Assembly: GCA_965220695.1 (NCBI GenBank)
Contig: OZ244838.1
Location: 62,001-126,000 of the forward strand
DNA from: UBA9620 sp965220695
GTDB lineage: Bacteria > Acidobacteriota > Vicinamibacteria > Vicinamibacterales > UBA8438
Length of the DNA: 64,000 nucleotides
Reading direction: 5' to 3'
A model generated the notes under the pieces. It did not search any database, was not told where the DNA came from, and worked only from the letters and a program-made list of their open reading frames with translations. Shown piece by piece: positions 8,727 through 16,670 of the stretch (within the stretch, counting starts at the first letter, position 1; each line of letters opens with the position of its first letter). A program made the translations under genes and the position numbers.

Positions 8727-10151
8727 ATGACACCGAGACGCGACTTTCGGCAGACCAAGATCGTGTGCACGCTGGGTCCGGCCAGCTCGACGCCGGAACA
8801 GATCGAACAACTCACCGCCGCCGGCATGAACATCGCGCGGCTCAACATGTCGCATGGCGACCATGCGAGTCATCTGCAGGTGATCCAGGTCGTCCAGAAG
8901 CTCAACGAGCGCCTGAACCACCCGATCGCCCTGCTGCTCGACCTGCAGGGACCGGCCATCCGCACCGGCGATCGCCACGGGCACCTGTCCCTCGAAGTCG
9001 GTCAAGAGTTCCATGTCACCGTCGGCCCCACCGGGAACCCGGAGGAGAGAACCATCCACGTCGACTACCAGGACATGGCGCATCAGTTGAAGGTGGGTAA
9101 TCGGATCACGGTCGACAACGGACTGATCAACCTGGAGGTACTGGAAGTACGCGAGGGCGATCTCCGCTGCCGGGTGCTGGACGGCGGGGTCCTGGGATCG
9201 CGAAGGCACATCAATCTTCCCGGGGTGCGGATCAACCTGCCGTCGATCTCCGACCAGGACGTTGCAGACATCCGATTCGCGGCCGAGCACGACATCGACT
9301 TCCTCGCCGTGTCGTTCGTGCGCAGCGCCGAGGCCGTGCGCGACGCACGGCGGATCATCGCCGAGGCCGGCGGGCACCCCATGCGCATCATCGCCAAGAT
9401 CGAGAACCAGGAGGGCATCGACAATCTAGACGAGATCATCGACGCGGCCGACGGCATCATGGTGGCTCGGGGCGATCTCGGCGTCGAGGTGGAGTTCGAG
9501 ATGCTCCCGGCGGCCCAGCGCGACATGGTGCGGCGCTGTGCGATCGCCGGCAGGCCGGTGATCGTGGCGACCCACCTGCTGGAATCGATGATCGAAAACC
9601 CGATGCCGACCCGGGCCGAGGTCACCGACGTCGCCAACGCGGTGTACGAACAGGTCGACGCGGTGATGCTCAGCGGGGAAACGGCGACCGGCAAGTACCC
9701 GGTGCGTTGCGTCTCGGTGCTCGACCGCATCGCGCGGCGCACCGAGAAGGACCGCGGGCTGGAACTCCACCGCGACCGGGAACCGGAATCGATCCGCGAT
9801 CAGTTGGCCCGGAGCGCCTGTCTGCTGGCCGATTCGCTCGGATCCCGGGCGATCGTCGTCATGACCATGCGCGGCCTGATGGGATGTCTCGTCAGCAGTT
9901 TTCGCCCGCGCGGCGCCATCATCTACGCCTTCACGACTACGGACATCGTCCGCCGCCGGCTGTGGCTCTCGCGATCCGTAGTGCCGTTCACCCTCGACCT
10001 GACGGAGGAGCCGGAACAGGCGGTGCTCCATGCCCTCGATCTCCTCAAAGCGCACGATCGACTGGAGAGCGGCGAACCCGTGGTGATCGTCGCGAACGTC
10101 GCCACCAGCTACGGCCACTCGAACGCCATCCAGGTGCGCACCGTCGAGTGA
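8727..10151 (+). CDS. pyk: Pyruvate kinase
   Basis: 474 residues, the usual length for bacterial pyruvate kinase (phosphoenolpyruvate + ADP to pyruvate + ATP, last step of glycolysis). Visible signatures are KIVCTLGPASS at the N-terminus, ARLNMSHGDH, DLQGPAIRTG, IAKIENQEGIDNLDEI with the catalytic Lys, VARGDLGVEV, and MPTRAEVTDVANAV followed by LSGETATGKYP. The usual ATQMLESM is ATHLLESM here. The ATG is preceded by GGAAGGA ten bases upstream; an in-frame GTG at 8643 would add 28 basic residues with no homology and is rejected. The C-terminal allosteric domain is present. Confidence 0.95.
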   Translation: MTPRRDFRQTKIVCTLGPASSTPEQIEQLTAAGMNIARLNMSHGDHASHLQVIQVVQKLNERLNHPIALLLDLQGPAIRTGDRHGHLSLEVGQEFHVTVGPTGNPEERTIHVDYQDMAHQLKVGNRITVDNGLINLEVLEVREGDLRCRVLDGGVLGSRRHINLPGVRINLPSISDQDVADIRFAAEHDIDFLAVSFVRSAEAVRDARRIIAEAGGHPMRIIAKIENQEGIDNLDEIIDAADGIMVARGDLGVEVEFEMLPAAQRDMVRRCAIAGRPVIVATHLLESMIENPMPTRAEVTDVANAVYEQVDAVMLSGETATGKYPVRCVSVLDRIARRTEKDRGLELHRDREPESIRDQLARSACLLADSLGSRAIVVMTMRGLMGCLVSSFRPRGAIIYAFTTTDIVRRRLWLSRSVVPFTLDLTEEPEQAVLHALDLLKAHDRLESGEPVVIVANVATSYGHSNAIQVRTVE

Positions 10152-10209
10152 GCCGCGGGGTGGCAGTCCGCTGGAAGACGCCCGGCAGGCATCAACGCTT
10201 GAACGTCCG

Positions 10210-10398
10210 CTACGCCAGCGGCGGACGGAGGACGGGAGGGGCTCCCGACTCGAGTCCGACGGCGTCACGCCACTCGCGCAGCGTGTGGAGGCCAACGCCT
10301 CGGACAAGCTTTTCGGCTAGACCTTTCGCCTTGGGCGGATCGCGCGTCAGCAGGATTGCGCCGTCAACGCGCCCGAGTTGATGTCGGACTTTCATCAT
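10210..10398 (-). CDS. Small hypothetical protein (weakly supported)
   Basis: A 62-codon minus-strand frame starting at an ATG with GGTGAG just upstream. The product is basic (MMKVRHQLGRVDGAILLTRD...) and resembles nothing I recognise. It sits between pyk and the vapBC pair, where a remnant of another small module would not be surprising. It may be non-coding; the GC-rich region gives long frames by chance. Confidence 0.25.
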   Translation of the reverse strand: MMKVRHQLGRVDGAILLTRDPPKAKGLAEKLVRGVGLHTLREWRDAVGLESGAPPVLRPPLA

Positions 10399-10560
10399 CT
10401 CACCCGATCGCAGACACCCGTCGCGCGACCCGTACACGTGCGGAGACGCACGACGCCGCCACGCGGAACGAGCGGCGAGCAGCGATCAGAATCGTGCCCG
10501 CACGATGGTGATGGGGTGTCACCTGCCTTGCCGGCTTTCGCTCGTGAACGGAGAAGTGAT

Positions 10561-11007
10561 TCATGACCGCACGGGTGCAAACGGATCGCGCGTCCGAATC
10601 TCCGGAAACAGCGAAAAATCGCGATCGCGGGTAAGCAACGCCTCGGCGCCGTGTGCCACGCACAGCGCGGCGACCCGGGCATCGTGGACCACTGCCCCGT
10701 GCACACGCGGTCGCTGAATGAACCCGCTCAGCAGGTCGAGGAAGTCGTCGGTCTCGCCCAACAGTCGACTCGATGGTGACGATGTCCATGCATCAAGCTG
10801 ACGCCAAGCACGCTCGACGGTCGTCGCCCGGTCCTTCCAGATGCGACGATTTGTCACCACGCTGAGGAACTCGTAGCAGCACGGCCAGGGAATCGCCCAC
10901 GCGTCGTCGCCTTCCGCGAGTCGGCGCATGATGGCGAGTGCGGGACTGTGTACGCGGGATTCCCGGCGGTGTGCGTAGACGAGCAGATTCGTATCTACTG
11001 CGATCAC
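10561..11007 (-). CDS. vapC: PIN-domain ribonuclease, VapC-type toxin
   Basis: 148 residues. The PIN acidic residues are visible: Asp5 in IAVDTNLLVYAHR, a Glu in CCYEFLSVV, an Asp in VHDARVAALCVAHG and the final TRDRDF. VapC toxins cut specific RNAs, often initiator tRNA or rRNA, when released from their antitoxin. The start overlaps the stop of the upstream antitoxin gene by four bases (ATGA), the normal vapBC arrangement with translational coupling. Confidence 0.88.
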   Translation of the reverse strand: MIAVDTNLLVYAHRRESRVHSPALAIMRRLAEGDDAWAIPWPCCYEFLSVVTNRRIWKDRATTVERAWRQLDAWTSSPSSRLLGETDDFLDLLSGFIQRPRVHGAVVHDARVAALCVAHGAEALLTRDRDFSLFPEIRTRDPFAPVRS

Positions 11008-11261
11008 GGCGTTCCCGGGTCGCCGTAAATCGTTTCACGCAGGTCCTGCCACGAGTACGCCTCAAGCGGGTCGGGACCATCCGGTTCGCCGGCGCTCATG
11101 TCCGGCAACCGATACCGGGGCCGGGTCGCTGGCGTCGACAGCACTAGCCGGAGCCCTTCCTCGACCACGGCACGCAACGGTCGACCGTTCCGCTTGGCGT
11201 GCCGCTTGGCCCGCACGAGAAGCTTGTCGTGTATCTCGATGGTCGTCTTCACCATACCCAT
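11004..11261 (-). CDS. vapB: VapB-type ribbon-helix-helix antitoxin
   Basis: About 85 residues. The N-terminus (MVKTTIEIHDKLLVRAKRHA) is a ribbon-helix-helix DNA-binding motif and the C-terminal tail, rich in acidic and Trp/Tyr residues (DPLEAYSWQDLRETIYGD), would wrap the PIN toxin. Start set at ATG 11261 behind GGTGGGT; the ATG six bases downstream is equally possible. By family it neutralises VapC and represses its own promoter. Confidence 0.85.
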   Translation of the reverse strand: MGMVKTTIEIHDKLLVRAKRHAKRNGRPLRAVVEEGLRLVLSTPATRPRYRLPDMSAGEPDGPDPLEAYSWQDLRETIYGDPGTP

Positions 11262-11878
11262 ACTACCCACCAAGGATCATAAGGGCAAGCCATCCCTTAC
11301 GGGGTCTTGCCGGTCGCAAGAAGGTGCTGAAGCCGTCGCCTGTGCTCGCGCGCACGACGCTCGCGGCGAGAGTCGCACGAGTGCTTCTCTGTCTGAGGAA
11401 GCGCCGGACGGAACCCAGCGAATACCCGGCGCAGCACTGGTGGCCATTGCGACAGCCCCGCTGACTCCGACTCGAATACGTGGATCCAATCATTGTCGTT
11501 GCTCGGAATATTAACGGAGCGGTCTGTGAACGGCTTCGAGGGTTCCGGAGATTCCCGTTTGCAATGAGGGGAATAACGACGGAAGCATGGCTGGTGCGGT
11601 GGCAGTAAGCCGCTTTTTATGAGTAACTTGCTGAGATTATGCCGCTAACCCTGCCCTGACTGGCCCGACCCGCGCCGCCGAGGCGGGTGCGCAGGTTGCG
11701 GCGATCCGCGTGAGGGTCCGCGCATACGCGATCGGATCAGCCCCACGCGCCGAGGACCGTGACATCCCGGAGGTGCTTCACGTGAAATCCGAGTGAAGCT
11801 GCCGCCTCCGGAACCTCGTGCCACGAATATACGTCCATCGTTCTACGAACCGACGTGTGTCCCACCGGCCGCCAATTC
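11262..11878. other. 617-bp region without a supportable gene
   Basis: Frames on both strands are short and lack ribosome binding sites or recognisable families. The stretch is less GC-rich around 11490-11650 than its surroundings. It separates the divergently oriented vapBC and DoxX genes and probably contains both promoters; I see no clear repeat or dyad in it. Confidence 0.4.
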
Positions 11879-12538
11879 ATGCGTTCACCCGCAACCGTCA
11901 TCGACGAGCTCTTCCTGTGGGTGCGCTCCACGCCTCTGTTCCTGCGCTTCACGCTGTTCACACGGCTTCTGCTCGCCGTCGGGTTCATCCAGCCCGGGAT
12001 GGTCAAGCTGCTCGGACGGCGGTTCACCCTCCTCCCGGAGAGCACCGCCATCGGGGCGTTCTTCGAGGCGATGTATCAGACAGGATTGTTCTGGAACTTC
12101 ATCGGCGCAGCGCAGGTTGTCGCCGGTGTGCTGCTGCTGGCGCCGCGGCACGCCCACCTGGGCGCCCTGCTGTTCCTCCCTATCATTGCGAGCATCAACG
12201 TTATCAACCTCGCGTTGGGCTTCGGACTCACGACCGTCATCACCGCCCTCATGCTGCTGGCGGCGCTCTACCTGTGCCTGTGGGACTACGACCGCTTCCG
12301 GAGTCTCTTCACGACGCGTCCGTTCGACGCGCACGACGACGTCCAGACTCTCGAACTCGACCGCTGGGAGACGGCAGGGTTCACCGTCTTCGCCATCTCC
12401 CTCCTTGCGTTCTTCGGCGGGGGTTTCGGTTCCGACCAGGTGGCGCTCCTGGCCATCCCCGCCGGACTGGCCGCGGGCGTGTTCACGCTGCTGCGGTTCT
12501 GCCTGATCGCCTGGCGGCGTCGGCGGGAGTCGGCCTGA
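11879..12538 (+). CDS. DoxX-like membrane protein
   Basis: 219 residues with five to six hydrophobic helices. The DoxX-type start is LRFTLFTRLLLAVGFIQPGMVKLLG, read in two halves LRFTLFTRLLLAVGFI and QPGMVKLLGRRF; later helices include AAQVVAGVLLLAP and NVINLALGFGLTTVITALML. Start chosen at ATG 11879, although no good Shine-Dalgarno is present. The family is a set of inner-membrane proteins linked to oxidative-stress or quinone chemistry; a specific role is not assignable. The last 30 codons were copied downstream in the blaI-M56 duplication (see 14653-14742). Confidence 0.7.
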   Translation: MRSPATVIDELFLWVRSTPLFLRFTLFTRLLLAVGFIQPGMVKLLGRRFTLLPESTAIGAFFEAMYQTGLFWNFIGAAQVVAGVLLLAPRHAHLGALLFLPIIASINVINLALGFGLTTVITALMLLAALYLCLWDYDRFRSLFTTRPFDAHDDVQTLELDRWETAGFTVFAISLLAFFGGGFGSDQVALLAIPAGLAAGVFTLLRFCLIAWRRRRESA

Positions 12539-12544
12539 CCCGAT

Positions 12545-14251
12545 TCATCGTTCCGGGACGCCGACCTCCACGAACTCTGTCTGAAAGGGGCGCACCATTA
12601 TTTGCAGTTGGGCATACAGCTGGACAACGCGCATACTCAGCGCGGCTAGCCGTAGCCTCGATTCCTCCGCCGTCGTGTCGCTGCCCTCCAACAGATCGGA
12701 AATGGATGCAACCGCTTGGTTGAGCTGTTCCACGGTCGCCTCGATCGCGTCGTCGTCAATTGTTCTCCTGCGAGATTCGAAGTAAATCAGAGGTTCGGTG
12801 ACGACGCCGATACCGCCTAGGCGAGCGAGCGCCACCTGCATTCGTTCCCGCACAGCAGCCACCACCTGCTCTCGCTCTCGGCGTCGCTCCAACTCCTGCG
12901 CCCGAAGCTGCGCCGCCGCCACCGGGTCGAACGTGACGATTCTCGGCACCGCGATCTGGAACGGCACGGACGTCTGGAACGTGACCGGGTCTCCACCGAC
13001 CGCGATGTCGACGGTGCCCAACTCGCGCTCGGGAACACTGTCGAGATCGATCACGGTGACCGTCACGACCTCTTGCGCGTCGTCGCGTATTCTCGGCACG
13101 AAACCCAATCTGCCGGCGTCCCGCAACCAGATGCGCATGCGCTGGCCCTCCAACCCGCGGATCTGCGGCTGGTGACCGCCTGGCAGCGTGAAGTCGAGCA
13201 CGATCGCGTGCCTGACCTGCGACGCCGGCTGACCGGCGCCCGTCGTCTGCAGCGCTCCCCCGGGCGCGGCGGCGTTCAGCGGCACCGTCGCGGCGGCCGT
13301 CCAGACCGTCGCGCCCAACGCAATGCACAGCCCGGTCGCGACTACGGCCGAACGTCGTGTCGACATCGCTCCCTCCTTCTCGAACAAGGCATCAGTCCGG
13401 ATCCGCAGCTCGGTCGACCGCAGCATCGGCGACGCGAGCCGCAACGTCAGCGGGTGCCCCGCCAACTCGACGAGGCACCGCACGTAGGCGCGCCGGTCGT
13501 CCGTGCGGCGCACCACCTTGGCGTCGACCACCTGCTCGCGGTGCAACCGGATGCGCCGGCGCAGCAGCCACACCCAGGGGTGAAACCACAACAGCGCCGC
13601 CGCCACGTCCTCGACCACGACCCGCGCGAAGTCGCGCCGCTCGATGTGCAGCAGCTCGTGGCAGACGATGGCGCGTTGAAACGCCGGTTCGAGGCGGTCA
13701 AAGGCGGCCGGCAACATGACCGTCGGCCGGAACAGGCCGAAACTGCAGGGCATCCGGACGTCCGGATGCTGCACGAAAACGGCTGAAACGCGGAACCGCG
13801 CGAGGAGCTCCCGGGCGACCGCCGGGGGCGCGATCCGGGCCGCCGCGCGGGCGAGGCGGGCGAGCCGCAGCAGGCCCAGCCCGATCCACCCCAGGCGGAC
13901 GATCACCCCCGCGGCCAGCAGCCCCAGCGCCCACGTCCACGGGTCGACACGCCAGCGTGCGGCCGGCAGGGCGACGACACGGCCCGCCACCGACACGCCG
14001 TCCCCGCCTTCGACCGCCTGTTCCATGCCGGATATGGGTGCCAGTCCTCCGGTGGGCGCCGCCGCGACCGGCTGCCAGGGCTGGATCCACGGCGCCACCA
14101 GCAGCAGCAGGAGGACCGCCTGCCAAAAGCGCAGCAGGAAGTCCGGACGACGAATCCGCAGCACGGCGACCCCGAGCCCCGCGACCCCGGCCAGCAGCCC
14201 GGCCTGCAGCCAGTGCGCCACGACGTTGTGGGCCAGCAGGTCAGCGGTCAT
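12545..14251 (-). CDS. M56 (BlaR1-like) membrane metallopeptidase, copy 1
   Basis: 568 residues. The N-terminal half has four hydrophobic helices (VVAHWLQAGLLAGVAGLGVAV, FWQAVLLLLLVAPWI, TWALGLLAAGVIVRLGW and one near 225) and the gluzincin motif HELLH at residues 198-202. BlaR1/MecR1-type sensors use this site to trigger cleavage of the BlaI repressor. A further helix at about 300 (VVATGLCIALGATVWTAAATV) leads to a periplasmic C-terminal region that differs from copy 2 and is not a penicillin-binding domain, so the signal is unlikely to be a beta-lactam. The start overlaps the end of blaI copy 1 by 11 bp. Confidence 0.85.
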   Translation of the reverse strand: MTADLLAHNVVAHWLQAGLLAGVAGLGVAVLRIRRPDFLLRFWQAVLLLLLVAPWIQPWQPVAAAPTGGLAPISGMEQAVEGGDGVSVAGRVVALPAARWRVDPWTWALGLLAAGVIVRLGWIGLGLLRLARLARAAARIAPPAVARELLARFRVSAVFVQHPDVRMPCSFGLFRPTVMLPAAFDRLEPAFQRAIVCHELLHIERRDFARVVVEDVAAALLWFHPWVWLLRRRIRLHREQVVDAKVVRRTDDRRAYVRCLVELAGHPLTLRLASPMLRSTELRIRTDALFEKEGAMSTRRSAVVATGLCIALGATVWTAAATVPLNAAAPGGALQTTGAGQPASQVRHAIVLDFTLPGGHQPQIRGLEGQRMRIWLRDAGRLGFVPRIRDDAQEVVTVTVIDLDSVPERELGTVDIAVGGDPVTFQTSVPFQIAVPRIVTFDPVAAAQLRAQELERRREREQVVAAVRERMQVALARLGGIGVVTEPLIYFESRRRTIDDDAIEATVEQLNQAVASISDLLEGSDTTAEESRLRLAALSMRVVQLYAQLQIMVRPFQTEFVEVGVPER

Positions 14252-14627
14252 CGTCCGTCTCCGGCCCGTTCAACCGGCTGGCGATATCGCGCAGGTCGTC
14301 CGCGCTGAGCCGCTTGTCGAGGATGAGGTGCTGCACGAGCGGCTCGGCCGCGCCGCCGAAGACGCGATCGACGAAGTGGCGCACCATCGCTTGCAGCACA
14401 CCCTGCCGGGTGGACCTGGCTTGATAGACATGCGCCCGGGCCGCGCGGCTGACACGCAGGTGCCCTTTCTGCTCGAGAATGCGCATCGTCGTCAGCACCG
14501 TGGTGTAGGCGATCGGCCGGCGCGCGCGAAACGCCTCGTAGACGTCGCGCACCGTCACCTCGCCGCGGTCCCAGACGATCTGCATGATCGCGAACTCCTG
14601 GTCGGCAAGCGGCGGCAATTTTCTCAT
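14241..14627 (-). CDS. blaI: BlaI/MecI-family repressor, copy 1
   Basis: 128 residues from the ATG giving MRKLPPLADQEF; the frame is open upstream but only because the DoxX-tail duplicate lies there, and copy 2 starts at the same place. The winged helix (LADQEFAIMQIVWDRGEVTV, then AYTTVLTTMRILEQKGHL) and the dimerisation tail are intact. Nearly identical to copy 2. Unlike copy 2 it has no TACTA/TAGTA operator upstream: the sequence there is duplicated DoxX coding DNA. It is probably transcribed by read-through from M56 copy 2. Confidence 0.88.
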   Translation of the reverse strand: MRKLPPLADQEFAIMQIVWDRGEVTVRDVYEAFRARRPIAYTTVLTTMRILEQKGHLRVSRAARAHVYQARSTRQGVLQAMVRHFVDRVFGGAAEPLVQHLILDKRLSADDLRDIASRLNGPETDDDR

Positions 14628-14652
14628 CTTGATTGTCGCTGTAGAGACGTCC

Positions 14653-14742
14653 CTGGCCATCCCGGCCGGACTGGCCGCGGGCGTGTTCACGCTGCTGCGG
14701 TTCTGCCTGATCGCCTGGCGGCGCCGGCGGGGGTCGGCCTGA
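14653..14742 (+). pseudogene. Duplicated 3' end of the DoxX-like gene
   Basis: The plus-strand frame LAIPAGLAAGVFTLLRF followed by CLIAWRRRRGSA and a stop repeats the last 30 codons of the gene ending at 12538. It has no start or promoter and is a by-product of the tandem duplication, marking its junction. Confidence 0.85.
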
Positions 14743-14748
14743 CCCGAT

Positions 14749-16137
14749 TCATCGTTCCGGGACGCCGACCTCCTGGAGCTGGGTCTGCAAGCGGCGCACC
14801 ATCTCTTGCAGCGCGGCAACCCGTGCAGTCAGCATGGCCAGCCGTACCTGCATTTCGTCCGCCGTCGTGTCACCGCCCTCCAACAGGTCGGAGATGGATG
14901 CAACCGCTTGCCTGAGCTGTTCCACGACCGCCGCGGTCAGTTCCGTCGTGATTGCCCCCTGCTGCTCCCTCGTGATTGCCCCCTGCTGCTCCTCCACTTG
15001 ACGCCGGAGGGCAGCCTCCACAGCTCTCAACTCCTGTTGACGCCGGAGGGCAGCCTCCACCTGTTGACGCCGGAGGGCAGCCTCCACAGCTCGTTGCTCC
15101 AACTCCTGCGCCGGCTGACCGGCGTCCGTCGTCTGCTGTGCTCCCTCGGGCGCGGTGCCGCCCAGCGGCACCGTCGCGCAGGCCGTCCAGACCGTCGCGC
15201 CCAGCGCCACGCACAGTCCCGTCGCTGCTACGGCCAAACGTCTTGTCGACATCGTTCCCTCCTTCTCAAATAAGGCATCAGTCCGGGTCCGCAGCTCGCT
15301 CGACCGCAGCATCGGCGATGCCAGCCGCAGCGTCAGCGGGTGCCCCGCCAACTCGACGAGGCACCGCACGTAGGCGCGCCGGTCGTCCGTGCCGCGCACT
15401 ACCTCGGCGTCGACCACCTGCTCGCGGTGCAACCGGATGCGCCGGCGCAGCAGCCACACCCAGGGGTGAAACCACAACAGCGCCGCCGCCACGTCCTCGA
15501 CCACGACCCGCGCGAAGTCACGCCGCTCGATGTGCAGCAGCTCGTGGCAGACGATGGCGCGTTGAAACGCCGGTTCGAGGCGGTCGAAGGCGGCCGGCAA
15601 CATGACCGTCGGCCGGAACAGGCCGAAACTGCAGGGCATCCGGACCGCTGGATGCTGCACGAAGACGGCCGACACGCGGAACCGTGCGAGCAGGTCCCGG
15701 GCGACCGCCGGGGGCGCGATCCGGGCCGCCGTGCGGGCGAGGCGGGCGAGCCGCAGCAGGCCCAGCCCGATCCACCCCAGGCGGACGATCACCCCCGTGG
15801 CCAGCAGCCCCAGCACCCACGTCCACGGGTCGACACGCCAGAGTGCGGCCGGCAGGGCGATGACACGGCCCGCCACCGACACACCGGCCCCGCTTTCGAC
15901 CGTCTGGTCCATACCGGATATGGGGGTGCGGTCTGCGGCAGGCGCCGCCGCGACCGGCTGCCAGGGCTGGATCCACGGCGCCGCCAGCAGCAGCACGAGG
16001 ACCGCCTGCCAAAAGCGCAGCAGGAAGTCCGGTCGACGAATACGCAGCACGGCGACCCCGAGCCCGGCGACCCCGGCCAATGCGCCTGCCTGCAACCAGT
16101 GCGCCACGACGTTGTGGGCCAGCAGGTCAGCGGTCAT
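14749..16137 (-). CDS. M56 (BlaR1-like) membrane metallopeptidase, copy 2
   Basis: 462 residues. Residues 1-320 are almost identical to copy 1, including the four helices and HELLH at 198-202. After the fifth helix (about 295-315, SMSTRRLAVAATGLCVALGA region) the periplasmic part is shorter: a predicted coiled coil built from repeated AVEAALRRQ and QQGAIT units (about 345-395), then a tail similar to the end of copy 1 (QAVASISDLLEGGDTTADE). The sensing part has therefore diverged while the protease part was kept. The start overlaps the end of blaI copy 2 by 11 bp. Confidence 0.85.
   Translation of the reverse strand: MTADLLAHNVVAHWLQAGALAGVAGLGVAVLRIRRPDFLLRFWQAVLVLLLAAPWIQPWQPVAAAPAADRTPISGMDQTVESGAGVSVAGRVIALPAALWRVDPWTWVLGLLATGVIVRLGWIGLGLLRLARLARTAARIAPPAVARDLLARFRVSAVFVQHPAVRMPCSFGLFRPTVMLPAAFDRLEPAFQRAIVCHELLHIERRDFARVVVEDVAAALLWFHPWVWLLRRRIRLHREQVVDAEVVRGTDDRRAYVRCLVELAGHPLTLRLASPMLRSSELRTRTDALFEKEGTMSTRRLAVAATGLCVALGATVWTACATVPLGGTAPEGAQQTTDAGQPAQELEQRAVEAALRRQQVEAALRRQQELRAVEAALRRQVEEQQGAITREQQGAITTELTAAVVEQLRQAVASISDLLEGGDTTADEMQVRLAMLTARVAALQEMVRRLQTQLQEVGVPER
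14948..15087. repeat. Short direct repeats inside M56 copy 2
   Basis: A 24-bp word starting TTGACGCCGGAGGGCAGCCT occurs at 14998, 15037 and 15064. Another 24-bp-period word (GTGATTGCCCCCTGCTGCTC) occurs at 14948 and 14972. They encode the AVEAALRRQ and QQGAIT repeats of the coiled coil. Copy 1 lacks them. Likely slippage expansion of a coding repeat. Confidence 0.85.
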
Positions 16138-16516
16138 CGTCCGTCTCCGGCCCGTTCAACCGGCTGGCGATATCGCGCAGGTCGTCCGCGCTGAGCCGCT
16201 TGTCGAGGATGAGGTGCTGCACGAGCGGCTCGGCCGCGCCGCCGAATACGCGATCGACGAAGTGGCGCACCATCGCCTGCAGCACGCCCTGCCGGGTGGA
16301 CCTGGCTTGATAGACATGCGCCCGGGCCGCGCGGCTGACGCTCAGATGCCCCTTCTGCTCGAGAATGCGCATCGTCGTCAGCACCGTGGTGTAGGCGATC
16401 GGCCGGCGCGCGCGAAACGCCTCGTAGACGTCGCGCACCGTCACCTCGCCGCGGTCCCAGACGATCTGCATGATCGCGAACTCCTGGTCGGCGAGCGGCG
16501 GAGGTTGTTTCGGCAT
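16127..16516 (-). CDS. blaI: BlaI/MecI-family repressor, copy 2
   Basis: 129 residues, ATG start giving MPKQPPPLADQEF. Winged-helix N-terminal domain and C-terminal dimerisation/cleavage region are as in copy 1. Family members bind dyads with TACA/TGTA or TACTA/TAGTA half-sites as dimers and are removed by the partner M56 protease. A matching operator overlaps the promoter directly upstream, so this gene is probably autoregulated and heads a four-gene transcript: blaI-2, M56-2, blaI-1, M56-1. Confidence 0.9.
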   Translation of the reverse strand: MPKQPPPLADQEFAIMQIVWDRGEVTVRDVYEAFRARRPIAYTTVLTTMRILEQKGHLSVSRAARAHVYQARSTRQGVLQAMVRHFVDRVFGGAAEPLVQHLILDKRLSADDLRDIASRLNGPETDDDR

Positions 16517-16519
16517 ATC

Positions 16520-16558
16520 TACTAGCACATTAGTACGTGCAAGCCGCGATGTTGTCAA
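16520..16558 (-). promoter_or_regulatory. Promoter with overlapping BlaI-type operator
   Basis: On the minus strand a perfect TTGACA (16558-16553) is followed after 17 bp by TACTAA (16535-16530) as the -10 element. The -10 lies within a 16-bp perfect dyad, TACTA-6 bp-TAGTA (16520-16535), the spacing of known BlaI/MecI operators. Transcription would start only a few bases before the ATG at 16516, giving a very short or absent leader. Repressor binding would occlude RNA polymerase. Confidence 0.75.
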
Positions 16559-16618
16559 GGGCAAACTGCCGGACTGGAAGGTGGTTGTGTGGCGGTGACG
16601 ATCAAAGGGACAACTGTG

Positions 16619-16634
16619 ATATATAGAAATATAT
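16619..16634. promoter_or_regulatory. AT-rich inverted repeat upstream of the XRE gene
   Basis: ATATAT-AGAA-ATATAT, a 6-bp dyad in an AT-rich patch 37 bp before the start of the XRE regulator. It may be the regulator's own operator; simple ATAT sequence makes chance possible. Confidence 0.3.
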
Positions 16635-16670
16635 TTTCTAACCACTACAATATGGTTTTGTGCACCTATC

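Larger units (their letters stand above)
12449..16516. repeat. Tandem duplication of the blaI-M56 segment (about 2.2-kb unit)
   Basis: The sequence from 12449 (last 30 codons of the DoxX gene) through the M56 gene and blaI recurs from 14653 to about 16516, offset 2,204 bp. Both copies begin CTGGCCATCCC and share near-identical M56 N-terminal halves and blaI genes. They differ in the C-terminal part of M56 (568 against 462 residues) and in what lies upstream of blaI. The copied DoxX tail shows the duplicated segment started inside that gene. Confidence 0.9.

Noticed and set aside
11263..11493. Minus-strand ORF between vapB and the DoxX gene
   Set aside because: Arg/Ser-rich composition, no ribosome site, no family; likely chance.
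14948..15087. 24-bp repeats in M56 copy 2 as CRISPR or binding-site cluster
   Set aside because: They lie in frame inside a coding region and encode a repeated peptide.
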